Shown here piece by piece: positions 19,991-28,205 of a DNA stretch of 64,000 nucleotides (positions within the stretch are counted from its first letter, which is position 1; each line of letters opens with the position of its first letter). This DNA is from an uncultured Gammaproteobacteria bacterium (GTDB taxonomy: Bacteria > Pseudomonadota > Gammaproteobacteria > HK1), in the NCBI GenBank assembly GCA_958295465.1, contig OY282353.1:186001-250000 (forward strand), read 5' to 3'. Both the position numbers and the translations under genes were made by a program. Under the pieces are notes generated by a model that had not been told where the DNA came from, did not search any database, and saw only the letters and a program-made list of their open reading frames with translations.

Positions 19991-21373
19991 GTGATCACCT
20001 ACCTCGTCCGGCGCATCCTGTTGATGTTCCCGACCCTGATCGGGATCACCCTGGTGGTCTTCCTGGTGATGGCGGCATCGCCGGGGGGGATCAGCGCCCA
20101 GCACCTGATCGAGGGCCAGAACCTGGAGCCGCAGGCGAAGAAGGCGCTGGAGGACTACTACAACCGCCTCTACGGCCTCGACCAGCCCGCGCCGCTGCAG
20201 TACCTGCGCTGGCTCAACAACATCTCGCCGGCCGGCTTCACCTTCGACGAGAACCATCGCCTCACCGGTTTCTCCCTCTTCAAGGGCTCGGACCTGGGCA
20301 CCAGCTTCCGCTTCGGGCGCCCGGTGCTCGATCTCGTCGCGGAGCGCGTCCCCATCACCCTGCTGCTCAACCTGCTCTCCCTGCCCCTCGTCTACGCGGT
20401 GGCGATCGGCATCGGGGTGCGGGCGGCGAGGGAGCGCGGGGACGCCTTCGACGTCGTCTCCGGGGGCGTCATGCTCGCCCTGTGGTCGGTGCCCACCATG
20501 CTCGCCGGCATCCTGTTGCTCGGCTTCTTCGCATCGGAGCAGTACTGGCACTGGTTCCCCACCGCGGGACTGAACCGGCGCGAGGCCCTGGACATGGCCT
20601 TCCTGCCGCACTGGCACCACCCGCGGGCCGGGCTCGCCCTGCTCGGCGGGATGTCGGGCGGCATGGTCCTCCTCGCCGCGGCGGGGCGCTGGCTGCCGTG
20701 GCGCGTTCGCGTCGCGGTGATGGGGGTGCTGGGAGCCGGACTCGGCTTCGCGATGGCGAATGCGCTTCCGGGAGGCGGAGGCGCGCTCGTCCATGCGGCG
20801 CTGATGCTGGTGCTCGGATCGGCGCTGGGCGCCTTCGCGGGTCTCGCGGGGAACGCGCTCCGCACCTGGGGGTTCGGGCTGCTCGGGGTCCTGCTCGGCG
20901 CCTGGATCAGCCGCCACTGGGGCGGGGACGAGTGGACCGGCGGCTTCCTCGCCGACCGGCTCCTGCATCTCGTGCTGCCGGTGATCTGTCTCTCCTACGG
21001 CGGCTTCGCCTTCCTGTCGAAGCTGGTGCGCACCTCCATGCTCGAGAACCTGCTCTCCGACTTCGCGCGCACCGCCCGGGCCAAGGGGGTGCGCGAGCAC
21101 GACGTGCTGTGGCGCCACGTGTTCCGCAACGGCCTGTTGCCGCTCATCACCGTCTCGGCCGGGATCCTGCCGGCGATGCTCGGCGGCTCGGTGATCGTCG
21201 AGACCATCTTCAGCATCGACGGCATGGGCAAGCTCGCGGTGGAGGCGGTGAAGGGGCGTGACCGCGAGCTGGTCCTCTCGCTCACCCTGATCAGCGGCTT
21301 CCTCACCCTCGTCGGCTACCTCGTGGCGGATCTGTGCTACGCGGTGGCGGACCCCCGGGTGAGCTACGAATGA
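19991..21373 (+). CDS. ABC transporter permease, DppB/OppB-like, enlarged
   Basis: The N-terminus MITYLVRRILLMFPTLIGIT and the C-terminal EAA-type loop (ENLLSDFARTARAKGVREHDVLWRHVFRNGLLPLI) identify a dipeptide-type permease. At 460 aa it is about 120 residues longer than the family norm. The extra residues (about 205-310) form additional hydrophobic segments inserted before the core permease helices. GTG start; the TGA stop overlaps the next ATG (ATGA). Confidence 0.9.
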   Translation: MITYLVRRILLMFPTLIGITLVVFLVMAASPGGISAQHLIEGQNLEPQAKKALEDYYNRLYGLDQPAPLQYLRWLNNISPAGFTFDENHRLTGFSLFKGSDLGTSFRFGRPVLDLVAERVPITLLLNLLSLPLVYAVAIGIGVRAARERGDAFDVVSGGVMLALWSVPTMLAGILLLGFFASEQYWHWFPTAGLNRREALDMAFLPHWHHPRAGLALLGGMSGGMVLLAAAGRWLPWRVRVAVMGVLGAGLGFAMANALPGGGGALVHAALMLVLGSALGAFAGLAGNALRTWGFGLLGVLLGAWISRHWGGDEWTGGFLADRLLHLVLPVICLSYGGFAFLSKLVRTSMLENLLSDFARTARAKGVREHDVLWRHVFRNGLLPLITVSAGILPAMLGGSVIVETIFSIDGMGKLAVEAVKGRDRELVLSLTLISGFLTLVGYLVADLCYAVADPRVSYE

Positions 21374-22575
21374 GCGGCGTGGCGACGGTGGCGCCGGATC
21401 GGGCCAGCGCGCGCCGGCGCGGCTACGCGGCGCGCGTGATCGGGGCCACCTTCGTGCGCATCGGCGCGCGGGTGGGAGCGCTGTGGATCGGCGTGCTGAT
21501 CGTGGCCGCGGCGTTGGCTCCGCTCCTCGCCAACACCCATCCCCTGCTCATGCGCGCGGACGGCCGGCTGCAAAGCCCCGCCCTCGTGCATCTGGGCGCC
21601 GCCGATGTGGTGTTGATGTGCACGTTCCTCGCGGCGGTGGCACTGCTCGTCGCCCGATGCACCCTTCGCACCGGCGTGGTCGCGCTGCTGGCGACGCTGG
21701 CGGGCTCCGCCCTCCTCGGCGCCGCGGCCACCGATCCGCCCGTCCTCACCGTGTACGAGCAGTACCGCGAGGCGGCCCGCGCCGGCGAGATCGAATGGGC
21801 GATCCACGCCCCGGTGCCCTACTCGCCGAAGGACTACCAGCGCGACGCCGGCGACACCGGCCTGGAGGCTCCGCTGGCCGCGTCCGGCGCCCGCACCCAC
21901 TGGTTCGGCACCGACGAGAACGGCGCGGACGTGCTGTCGCGGATGATCCACGCCTCGCGCATCGCGCTGGGGATCGGCCTCGTCGCCACCGGCATCGCGA
22001 TGCTCATCGGGGTCGCGGTGGGCGGGTTGATGGGCTGGTTCTCCGGCGCCGTCGATCTCGCCGGCATGCGCCTGGTGGAGATCTTCGAGGCGGTGCCGAC
22101 CCTGTTCCTGCTCCTCACCTTCGTCGCCTTCTTCGGGCGCAGCCTCTACCTGATGATGGTGATCATCGGCCTCACTGGCTGGACCGGCTACGCGCGCTTC
22201 GTGCGGGCGGAGTTCCTGCGCCTGCGCGAGCAGGACTACGTGCAGGCGACGGTGGCCTGCGGGCTGCCGCTGCACTCCATCCTGTTCCGCCACATGCTGC
22301 CCAACGGAGTCGCCCCGGTCCTGGTCGCGGCGAGCTTCGGCATCGCCTCCGCCATCCTCGCCGAGGCGATGTTGAGCTTCCTCGGCCTCGGCCTCGTCGA
22401 CGACCCTTCCTGGGGGCAGATGCTCAACCAGGCGGTGCGCTCCTCGACCTTCAACTGGTGGATGGCGGTGTTCCCGGGCGGCGCGATCTTCCTCACCGTA
22501 TTCGCCTACAACCTGATCGGCGAGGCGTTGCGCGACGCCATCGACCCCCACCTCTCGCATGGAACAAGACAGTAG
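21370..22575 (+). CDS. ABC transporter permease, DppC/OppC-like, enlarged
   Basis: The 401-aa permease carries the OppC signature HWFGTDENGADVLSRMIHASRIALGIG and the EAA loop (LRLREQDYVQATVACGLPLHSILFRHMLPN). It has about 100 extra N-terminal residues with additional hydrophobic helices before the family core. The ATG overlaps the stop of the previous permease. Its stop lies within the first mini-ORF of the tandem array that precedes the ATPase gene. Confidence 0.9.
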   Translation: MSGVATVAPDRASARRRGYAARVIGATFVRIGARVGALWIGVLIVAAALAPLLANTHPLLMRADGRLQSPALVHLGAADVVLMCTFLAAVALLVARCTLRTGVVALLATLAGSALLGAAATDPPVLTVYEQYREAARAGEIEWAIHAPVPYSPKDYQRDAGDTGLEAPLAASGARTHWFGTDENGADVLSRMIHASRIALGIGLVATGIAMLIGVAVGGLMGWFSGAVDLAGMRLVEIFEAVPTLFLLLTFVAFFGRSLYLMMVIIGLTGWTGYARFVRAEFLRLREQDYVQATVACGLPLHSILFRHMLPNGVAPVLVAASFGIASAILAEAMLSFLGLGLVDDPSWGQMLNQAVRSSTFNWWMAVFPGGAIFLTVFAYNLIGEALRDAIDPHLSHGTRQ

Positions 22576-22984
22576 CTCCCCGCCCGTCCGTGGCGTCGGC
22601 CGGAAGCGCGACCGCGCCAGCGGTCCTGGCGGTCGCCACTTGCAGGAGAATCCGTACAAGTGAGTCCTGACCGGTCCGCGCGTTGGACGGGGCGCCCGCG
22701 ATTTCACGCAGCGGAATCGCCAAGCGACCGCGCCAGCGGTCGCCACTCGCAGGAGAAGCGGAGCAAGTGAGCCCGGACCGGTCCGCGCGTTGGACGGGGC
22801 GCCCGCGATTCCGCACAGCGGAATCGCCAAGCGACCGCGCCAGCGGTCGCCACTCGCAGGAGAGGCAGAGCAAGTGAGCTCGGATCGGTCCGCGCGTTGG
22901 ACGAGGCGCCCGCGATTCCGCGCAGCGGAATCGCCAAGCGACCGCGTCAGCGGTCGCCACTCGCAGGAGAAGCGGAGCAAGTGA
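22559..22984 (+). repeat. 107-bp tandem array of start-region repeats with chained mini-ORFs
   Basis: GTG start codons of an identical context recur at 22660, 22767, 22874 and 22981, exactly 107 bp apart. Each unit holds a hairpin pair (GATTCCGC/GCGGAATC and GCGACCGC/GCGGTCGC), an AGGAGAAGCGGAGCAA-type RBS, and GTGAGCCCGGACCGG or close variants. Because 107 is not a multiple of 3, each unit is a closed 36-aa ORF whose TGA overlaps the next GTG. The ORFs are 22559-22663 (ATG, 34 aa, starting inside the permease gene), 22660-22770, 22767-22877 and 22874-22984. The last one couples into the ATPase gene. Confidence 0.93.
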
Positions 22985-24882
22985 GCCCGGACCGGGACCC
23001 GAACCAGGGCGCGGACCCGCTGCTGGAGGTCAGGGGCCTCCACACCTGGTTCCGGGCCGATGGAGAGACGGTGCGGGCGGTGGACGGAGCGAGCTTCCAC
23101 ATCGAGGCGGGGGAGACCTTCTGCCTCGTCGGCGAATCCGGCAGCGGCAAATCCGTCTCCGCCCTGTCGGTGATCGGCCTGCTGCCGCCGGGCCTTACCG
23201 AGCGCTGCGACGGCGAGGTGCTGTTTCGCCTCGACCCGCGGGACCGCGCGCCACCGCGCGACCTGCTGCGGCTGCCCGACGAGGAGCTGATGCAGGTGCG
23301 CGGCGGACACATCGCGATGATCTTCCAGGAGCCCATGACCTCGCTGAACCCGGTGCTCACCGTCGGCGACCAGATCGTGGAGGCGATCCGGCTCGCCCAC
23401 CCGCGCCTCGGCTACGAGGAGGCCCGCGGCCGGGCGATCGAGGCGCTCGCGGAGGTACGGATCGAGCGGCCGGAGCTGCGCGCAGACGAGTATCCCCACC
23501 GGCTCTCCGGCGGCCAGCGCCAGCGTGTGATGATCGCGATGGCGATCGCCTGCCGCCCCGCCCTGCTGATCGCGGACGAGCCGACCACGGCCCTGGACGT
23601 GACGGTACAGGCCGAGATCCTGAGCCTGATGCAGGAGCTCAAGCACCGGCGCGGCATGAGCCTCTTCTTCATCACCCACGACTTCGGGGTGGTCGCGCAG
23701 ATCGCCGACCGCGTGGCGGTCATGCGCGAAGGCCGGATCGTGGAGACCGGCACGCTCGAAGAGGTGCTCGAACACCCCGCGCACCCCTACACGCGCCAGC
23801 TCCTCGCGGCGGTGCCCGAGAATCTGGCCCGGGCGTCTCGCCGGACTCGCGCTGCGGGCGCAGGTCCGCATGTGGCGAACACCGGCGAAGGCGACGGGCC
23901 TGTACACGACCGGGAAACGCCGCCCACCGCTTCACCCGAGGAACCGCGATCGGGAAATTCGGCCGCGATCTCCTTCCGGAAGGCACGGACCGCGGGCCTT
24001 CCTCCCGAAGCACCGGCCCCGAACCCTCCGCGCACAGAGCCGGACACGTCTCCATCGGCCGGCCCGCCGGCCGCGACCCCTCCGGAGCTGCTCCGACTCG
24101 ATGGGCTGGAAGTGCACTTCCCCATCCGCCAGGGGGTGCTCAAGCGCACGGTGGGGCACGTGCGGGCGGTGGACGGGGTCGATCTGCGCATCCATCGGGG
24201 GCAGATCCTCGCGCTGGTGGGCGAATCGGGCTGTGGCAAGACCACGCTGGCCCGCGCGGTGCTGCGTCTCGTCGAGCCCACCGGAGGGCAGGTGCATTTC
24301 GGCGGGCGGGAGATCACCGGACTCAGCCGCCGCGAGATGCGTCCGATGCGCCGCTGCCTGCAATACGTGTTCCAGGACCCCGCCTCCTCGCTGAACCCGC
24401 GGCTCACGGTGGCCACCGCCCTGACCGAGCCGATGGCGGCGCACGGCATCGGCGAAAACCAGGAGGAACGGCTGGAGACGGCGGCGCGGACCCTCATCGA
24501 GGTCCAGCTCACGCGCGACCACCTGTGGCGCTACCCGCACGAGCTCTCCGGCGGGCAACGCCAGCGCATCGGCATCGCCCGCGCCCTGTGCCTCGCCCCC
24601 GACTTCGTGGTATGCGACGAGATCACCAGCGCGCTCGACGTCTCGGTACAGGCCGAAGTGCTGCGGATGCTGCTGCAGCTTCGGCGCGAGCGGGCGCTCA
24701 CCCTGCTCTTCATCACCCACGACATCGGGGTGGTGGAGTACCTGAGCGACACCACCGCGGTGATGCGCGAGGGGAAGATCGTGGAGCTGGGTCCGACGAT
24801 GCGCGTATGCAGCGCGCCGGAGCATCCCTACACGCGCCGGCTCATCGCGGCGGTGCCGCGCCTGTCGGGCACAAGGTGCTGA
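22981..24882 (+). CDS. Fused double ATP-binding protein of a peptide-type ABC importer
   Basis: The 633-aa protein contains two complete ABC ATPase domains, as in YejF-type fusions of DppD and DppF. Domain 1 has Walker [12 protein letters not shown], signature LSGGQRQRV and Walker [13 protein letters not shown]. Domain 2 has [20 protein letters not shown] and [12 protein letters not shown] roughly 80-residue Pro/Ala/Arg-rich linker separates them. GTG 22981 is the expected start: it is preceded by AGGAGAAG and overlapped by the last mini-ORF. The 3' end overlaps the converging HEPN gene by 55 nt. Confidence 0.92.
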   Translation: MSPDRDPNQGADPLLEVRGLHTWFRADGETVRAVDGASFHIEAGETFCLVGESGSGKSVSALSVIGLLPPGLTERCDGEVLFRLDPRDRAPPRDLLRLPDEELMQVRGGHIAMIFQEPMTSLNPVLTVGDQIVEAIRLAHPRLGYEEARGRAIEALAEVRIERPELRADEYPHRLSGGQRQRVMIAMAIACRPALLIADEPTTALDVTVQAEILSLMQELKHRRGMSLFFITHDFGVVAQIADRVAVMREGRIVETGTLEEVLEHPAHPYTRQLLAAVPENLARASRRTRAAGAGPHVANTGEGDGPVHDRETPPTASPEEPRSGNSAAISFRKARTAGLPPEAPAPNPPRTEPDTSPSAGPPAATPPELLRLDGLEVHFPIRQGVLKRTVGHVRAVDGVDLRIHRGQILALVGESGCGKTTLARAVLRLVEPTGGQVHFGGREITGLSRREMRPMRRCLQYVFQDPASSLNPRLTVATALTEPMAAHGIGENQEERLETAARTLIEVQLTRDHLWRYPHELSGGQRQRIGIARALCLAPDFVVCDEITSALDVSVQAEVLRMLLQLRRERALTLLFITHDIGVVEYLSDTTAVMREGKIVELGPTMRVCSAPEHPYTRRLIAAVPRLSGTRC

Positions 24883-25337
24883 TCCGTGCCGTAGCGCACC
24901 GTGCGCGCCAGCGCCCGCAGGCGCTCCGTGGCCTCCGCGTCCATCTGCTCGATGAGCCGCGTCATGGTGTCGAGGGCGCGCCACGCATCCTCGTCCGCCA
25001 TGTCGATCAGACCGGCGTGCGCCCACTTGTTCCGCATCGCAATCAGCTCCTTGATCCAGGTGCGATGCTCGCGGCTGAGCTTGCGCCGGAAGAGGTCGTT
25101 CCAGTGGAGGTCCATCAGCAGCAGGCAGCGGGCGGGGTCGAGCCGGGCGATCAGCGCGTCGTCCTCGCCGGTCGCCGGCAGGTCGCGCCGCTGGCTCTCG
25201 TAGAGCACGTCGAAGACCCCCCGGGGCCACCACTCGTCGGCGAGCTTCGCGCGCAGCTCCCGCGCGACGTAGGGCGCGAGCACTGCGGTAAGCGTCTGCA
25301 ACCCCTCGGTGACGCGCTGGTAGTTGGTGGTGGTCAT
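24828..25337 (-). CDS. Swt1-like HEPN domain protein, probably a truncated N-terminal fragment
   Basis: This 169-aa protein has a strong RBS (GGAGG) before ATG 25337. The sequence NYQRVTEGLQTLTAVLAPYVARELRAKLADEWW, then HWNDLFRRKLSREHRTWIKELIAMRNKWAHAG, matches Swt1-type HEPN domains, including the R-x4-H-like RNKWAH end. To my knowledge these domains usually head large ATPases or helicases in DUF1156/DUF499 defence loci. Here the frame ends inside the antisense ABC gene, so the C-terminal partner domains are missing. It may be a solo HEPN or a broken gene. Confidence 0.7.
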   Translation of the reverse strand: MTTTNYQRVTEGLQTLTAVLAPYVARELRAKLADEWWPRGVFDVLYESQRRDLPATGEDDALIARLDPARCLLLMDLHWNDLFRRKLSREHRTWIKELIAMRNKWAHAGLIDMADEDAWRALDTMTRLIEQMDAEATERLRALARTVRYGTDQHLVPDRRGTAAMSRRV

Positions 25338-25699
25338 CGCATCCTCCGAATCATGGGTGGGCGGATTCACCACTTCGCGGGTGTATCGGGCGAAATGCTA
25401 AGGCCGGCCGTCGCCGGCCCCAAGGTCATTTCATGCCGGATGCAGAATGAAATGATGAGACCGGTGTGTGCGGATCCCATCGATGCCTGGGAGCTCCACG
25501 CCCCCGCCAAAGGCCGGATACATGGCTGCAACCGACTCCCTGCCCTCCTTCCACTCGTCCGTTGCGAACGCGGGGCGGACGGGCCATACATGTTCCTGTC
25601 GCCAACCCTCTCAAGAGCGCTGAGCGGGGCTTCGTCGAGCCCTTCGCCCTTGTACCGTCGTCCTTGACGCAGGTGGCTACCGGAAGCTACGTTGCCGCC
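25338..25699. other. Spacer without recognisable gene
   Basis: This 362-bp spacer lies between the diverging HEPN fragment and the VapBC-type pair. It contains short inverted stretches around 25420-25450 (CATTTCATGC/GAATGAAATGATG) and nothing with coding character that I can support. Confidence 0.5.
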
Positions 25700-25993
25700 A
25701 TGAGATCCGTCGGCCTGAAAACGCTCAACAACAAGCTGAGCGAATACGTACGGCTGGCCGCCGCGGGCGAGACGGTGCTGGTGACGGACCGCGACCGTGT
25801 CGTCGCGGAAATCGTTCCGCCGAGGGCGGAGCGGAGCCCCATTCTGGCCGACGCCATGCTGGCCGATGCGGTACGAAAGGGCTGGCTGAGGCCCCCGGCG
25901 GCGCCCGGCTCGGGGCCTCCTCCCGCACCACCCCCGATCATGTCGCTGGACCAGCTTCTCCGGGAGCTGGACGAGGATAGACGCGAGCGGTGA
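25700..25993 (+). CDS. Phd/YefM-type antitoxin
   Basis: The 97-aa protein begins MRSVGLKTLNNKLSEYVRLAAAGETVLVTDRDRVVAEIVPP, the classical N-terminal DNA-binding fold of Phd/VapB-like antitoxins. A proline-rich linker and an acidic C-terminal toxin-binding tail follow. Its stop overlaps the GTG start of the PIN toxin (GTGA). The pair is expected to autoregulate, although I could not define the operator. Confidence 0.85.
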   Translation: MRSVGLKTLNNKLSEYVRLAAAGETVLVTDRDRVVAEIVPPRAERSPILADAMLADAVRKGWLRPPAAPGSGPPPAPPPIMSLDQLLRELDEDRRER

Positions 25994-26382
25994 TCTACGT
26001 TGATGCGTCCGTCGTGCTGGCGTACCTGCTGGCCGAAGACCGTCGACCGGCGGATGTCCTCTGGGATGGCACGCTGACCGCCAGTCGCCTGCTCGAATAC
26101 GAGATCCGGACCAGGCTCCACGCCCGCAAGCTCGCGGAATCCCACGGCGAGGCCGCCCAGACGATCATCGGACGCATCGCATTGCTGGAATTGTCCCCTG
26201 TGGTGCTCGCCCGCGCGCTGGCAGGCTTTCCCATCACCGTTCGCACACTCGATGCGCTGCATCTGGCGTCGATCGACTTCCTGCGCCGGCAGGGGCAGAG
26301 CGTCGAGCTACTCACGTATGACCGCCGGATGGCGGATGCGGCCCGGGCGATGGGAGTTCCGGTGATCGAGCCGGCGGCCTGA
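25990..26382 (+). CDS. VapC-like PIN-domain toxin ribonuclease
   Basis: The 130-aa PIN protein starts MIYVDASVVLAYLLAEDR with the first catalytic Asp at residue 5. A conserved Glu lies in LLEYEIRTRLH near residue 38, and a second acidic cluster in VRTLDALHLASIDFL near residue 95, followed by TYDRRMADAA. VapC toxins cleave tRNA or rRNA. The GTG start is fixed by the 4-nt overlap with the antitoxin gene; length is typical. Confidence 0.88.
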   Translation: MIYVDASVVLAYLLAEDRRPADVLWDGTLTASRLLEYEIRTRLHARKLAESHGEAAQTIIGRIALLELSPVVLARALAGFPITVRTLDALHLASIDFLRRQGQSVELLTYDRRMADAARAMGVPVIEPAA

Positions 26383-26587
26383 TCGCCGGCAGCTCGGACG
26401 GACGGTGATGCCTGGACGAGTGACAGTGGAATGGATCCCGCCCCGGAAGCTGGCGAGAGGGGGCGTCCACGTCGCTCTGCCTCACGTCCTTGAAGGCGGA
26501 TCATCGCGCCACTGCAAGGCTGGCCGGTGACAACGGGAGCAGAAACCGGTACGTTTGCCGCCCGCTTCGATACCCCCGGAGGGAAAC

Positions 26588-27070
26588 ATGTACCGCATCG
26601 CCCTGTTGGCCGCCGCTCTCCTGACGCTGCCGCTCACCACCTTTGCCGGCGACGACAACGTCGTCCCCGAGGTCTTCGGATCGCAAAATCCCAACCTCCC
26701 CGAGTTCATTCGCTATGCGGAGACGGTGCGGGTGGGCGACATGCTCTACCTCTCCGGCGTGACCGGAACGCCGGTGGAGCGCGATGCCGACGACGAGGCG
26801 TTGACCGCCAACTTCGTCAGCATCTTCGAGGAGGTCAAGGCGAGGCTCGCACGGGCCGGCGCGACGTTCGACAACGTGGTCACCGTCGAGACCTTTCGCC
26901 TGGACTACTTCAAGAACTTCGCGCTCTTCAACGAAGTGAAGAACCGATACGTCAAGGCGCCCTATCCGACCTGGACCGACGTCGGCATCAGCGCACTGCC
27001 GCCCGGGGCCGTCGCCGAGCTGGTGGTCACGGCGTGGCTGGGCGGCACGCGGCAGGAAGCCGCTGAATAG
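26588..27070 (+). CDS. Secreted RidA/YjgF-family protein
   Basis: The 160-aa protein has a signal peptide (MYRIALLAAALLTLPLTTFAG) and a RidA fold: GDMLYLSGVTGTP, NFVSIFEEVKARLARAGATFDNVV and ALPPGAVAELVV. An excellent RBS (GGAGGGAAAC) precedes the ATG. The Arg that binds the imine carboxylate in deaminase-active RidA (in a PxR-like motif) is not visible; the equivalent stretch reads YPTWTDVG. Enamine deaminase activity is therefore doubtful. Its 3' end is duplicated at about 30.55 kb across a defence-like insertion. Confidence 0.85.
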   Translation: MYRIALLAAALLTLPLTTFAGDDNVVPEVFGSQNPNLPEFIRYAETVRVGDMLYLSGVTGTPVERDADDEALTANFVSIFEEVKARLARAGATFDNVVTVETFRLDYFKNFALFNEVKNRYVKAPYPTWTDVGISALPPGAVAELVVTAWLGGTRQEAAE

Positions 27071-27219
27071 CCCGCAAGCTCCCTGCCGGACAGGGTGTGG
27101 AAGGGTTCGAGTTCCCGCGCGCGCCATCGGCGCGAAACCGGGTATTCAGGAAAATTTGATCGGCCGGTCGGCAGACCGGCCACGTCCGAATTCGAACTCC
27201 GCGCCGGCCAAGGGCGAGG
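27014..27219. repeat. Left direct repeat: ridA 3' end and downstream region
   Basis: This segment covers the last codons of ridA and about 150 bp after it. It recurs in the same orientation at 30548-30836 with high identity, although the right copy has an extra insert of about 85 bp. The two copies bracket the TOPRIM/ParB-AAA genes, as expected for an island inserted at the ridA 3' end or arising through a ridA duplication. Confidence 0.85.
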
Positions 27220-27347
27220 CACGAAAGAATACGAGCAGTCCCTTGTCGGTCCTCGCCCGGGAGGTGCGCTTGGAGCCGTGAGTGAGCGTAGTCGCTTGCT
27301 TGGGCTGTTCGGGTCGGACCGTGGTGCTCCTCGTCACGTCGTACCAG

Positions 27348-28205
27348 CTACGGCGGATCATCGCGCCACGGCACTCCCTGAAGGAAGGCGACCAGCGCTC
27401 GGCTCATCGGAGACGTTTCGAACTGCACCTTGGGAATTCCGTCTCGGGCGATCATGGCCGACAAGGGCGATCCGGGATGATCGAACTGTCCGGCCGACGT
27501 GACGATGGCCTTCAGCCGCCTCGCATCGCTTCGCGACACTTCGTCGCCGGGCTGCCTGTTGTCGTCGATGAAGCCGCGTGCACTGGCGTATCTGTCGGGC
27601 CAGGCAGACTGAACCATCGGCGCCAAGTGATCTTCAAGCGTGCCCGTCTCGTCTTCCGCCGTCCTGTGGAAGACGAACACGCCGACCGGGCAGGTGGCCG
27701 TGGCCACCCATCCGGAGTGTCCGGCCTCCGACAAGTCGCCGAAATGGCCGCTGTAGTGCCCGCGAAACTCTTCCAGGGTTGCCGTCAGCCCCACCGTGTC
27801 CGCGTCGAAGAGGAACGCTGCGGCATACTCCGAGATGGCTACGCCGCCAACGCCCATCGATGCGTCAACATCTTCGAGCAGATCGACAACGGCGTCGACC
27901 TGGTCCTTACCGTTCATACTAACCAGGAGAAAGATAACGCCTGCTTCCTCATCGAACACGGCAGACTCGAACTGAGGCGGTGGCGGCGGATATGCTGCGC
28001 TCCGAAGCGTCAGATCGTCGGCATTTCTCTCGACACGTCTCGCAATCAATCCCTTGGGTGACGTTCCGGGCATGGCGCCGAACGGCGACGGCAGTTTCTT
28101 TATGCGGCGATCTCCCATCCACCGGCAACCGGCAACGGCGCCCAGGCTTCGCTGGACGAACACGACGTCATGGCGGCCTTCGCAGAGGACGAGAACCGCC
28201 TTCAC
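27348..28205 (-). CDS. TOPRIM-like (DUF3226-like) partner protein
   Basis: The 285-aa protein begins MKAVLVLCEGRHDVVFVQRSL, an acidic TOPRIM-type first motif (Glu 9, Asp 13). A later acidic motif, AAFLFDADTVGL near residue 135, matches the DxD position. The rest is unfamiliar. TOPRIM-like partners of OLD-type ATPases act as nucleases in defence pairs such as PARIS and class-3 OLD systems. Here the ATG overlaps the stop of the upstream ParB-AAA gene by 4 nt, so the two are co-translated. I infer a nuclease or effector role. Confidence 0.7.
   Translation of the reverse strand: MKAVLVLCEGRHDVVFVQRSLGAVAGCRWMGDRRIKKLPSPFGAMPGTSPKGLIARRVERNADDLTLRSAAYPPPPPQFESAVFDEEAGVIFLLVSMNGKDQVDAVVDLLEDVDASMGVGGVAISEYAAAFLFDADTVGLTATLEEFRGHYSGHFGDLSEAGHSGWVATATCPVGVFVFHRTAEDETGTLEDHLAPMVQSAWPDRYASARGFIDDNRQPGDEVSRSDARRLKAIVTSAGQFDHPGSPLSAMIARDGIPKVQFETSPMSRALVAFLQGVPWRDDPP

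Noticed and set aside
18527..21118. 863-codon open frame on the minus strand across the ABC transporter genes
   Set aside because: Composition mirrors the codon pattern of the plus-strand transporter genes. There is no protein-like motif.
22559..22984. CRISPR array
   Set aside because: The 107-bp units are contiguous without spacers and contain an RBS and start codon; no cas genes are present.
18065..24882. Assignment of the importer as YejABEF
   Set aside because: The double ATPase fits YejF, but the binding protein and permeases show extra domains and no Yej-specific feature I can verify. It was left as a peptide-type importer.
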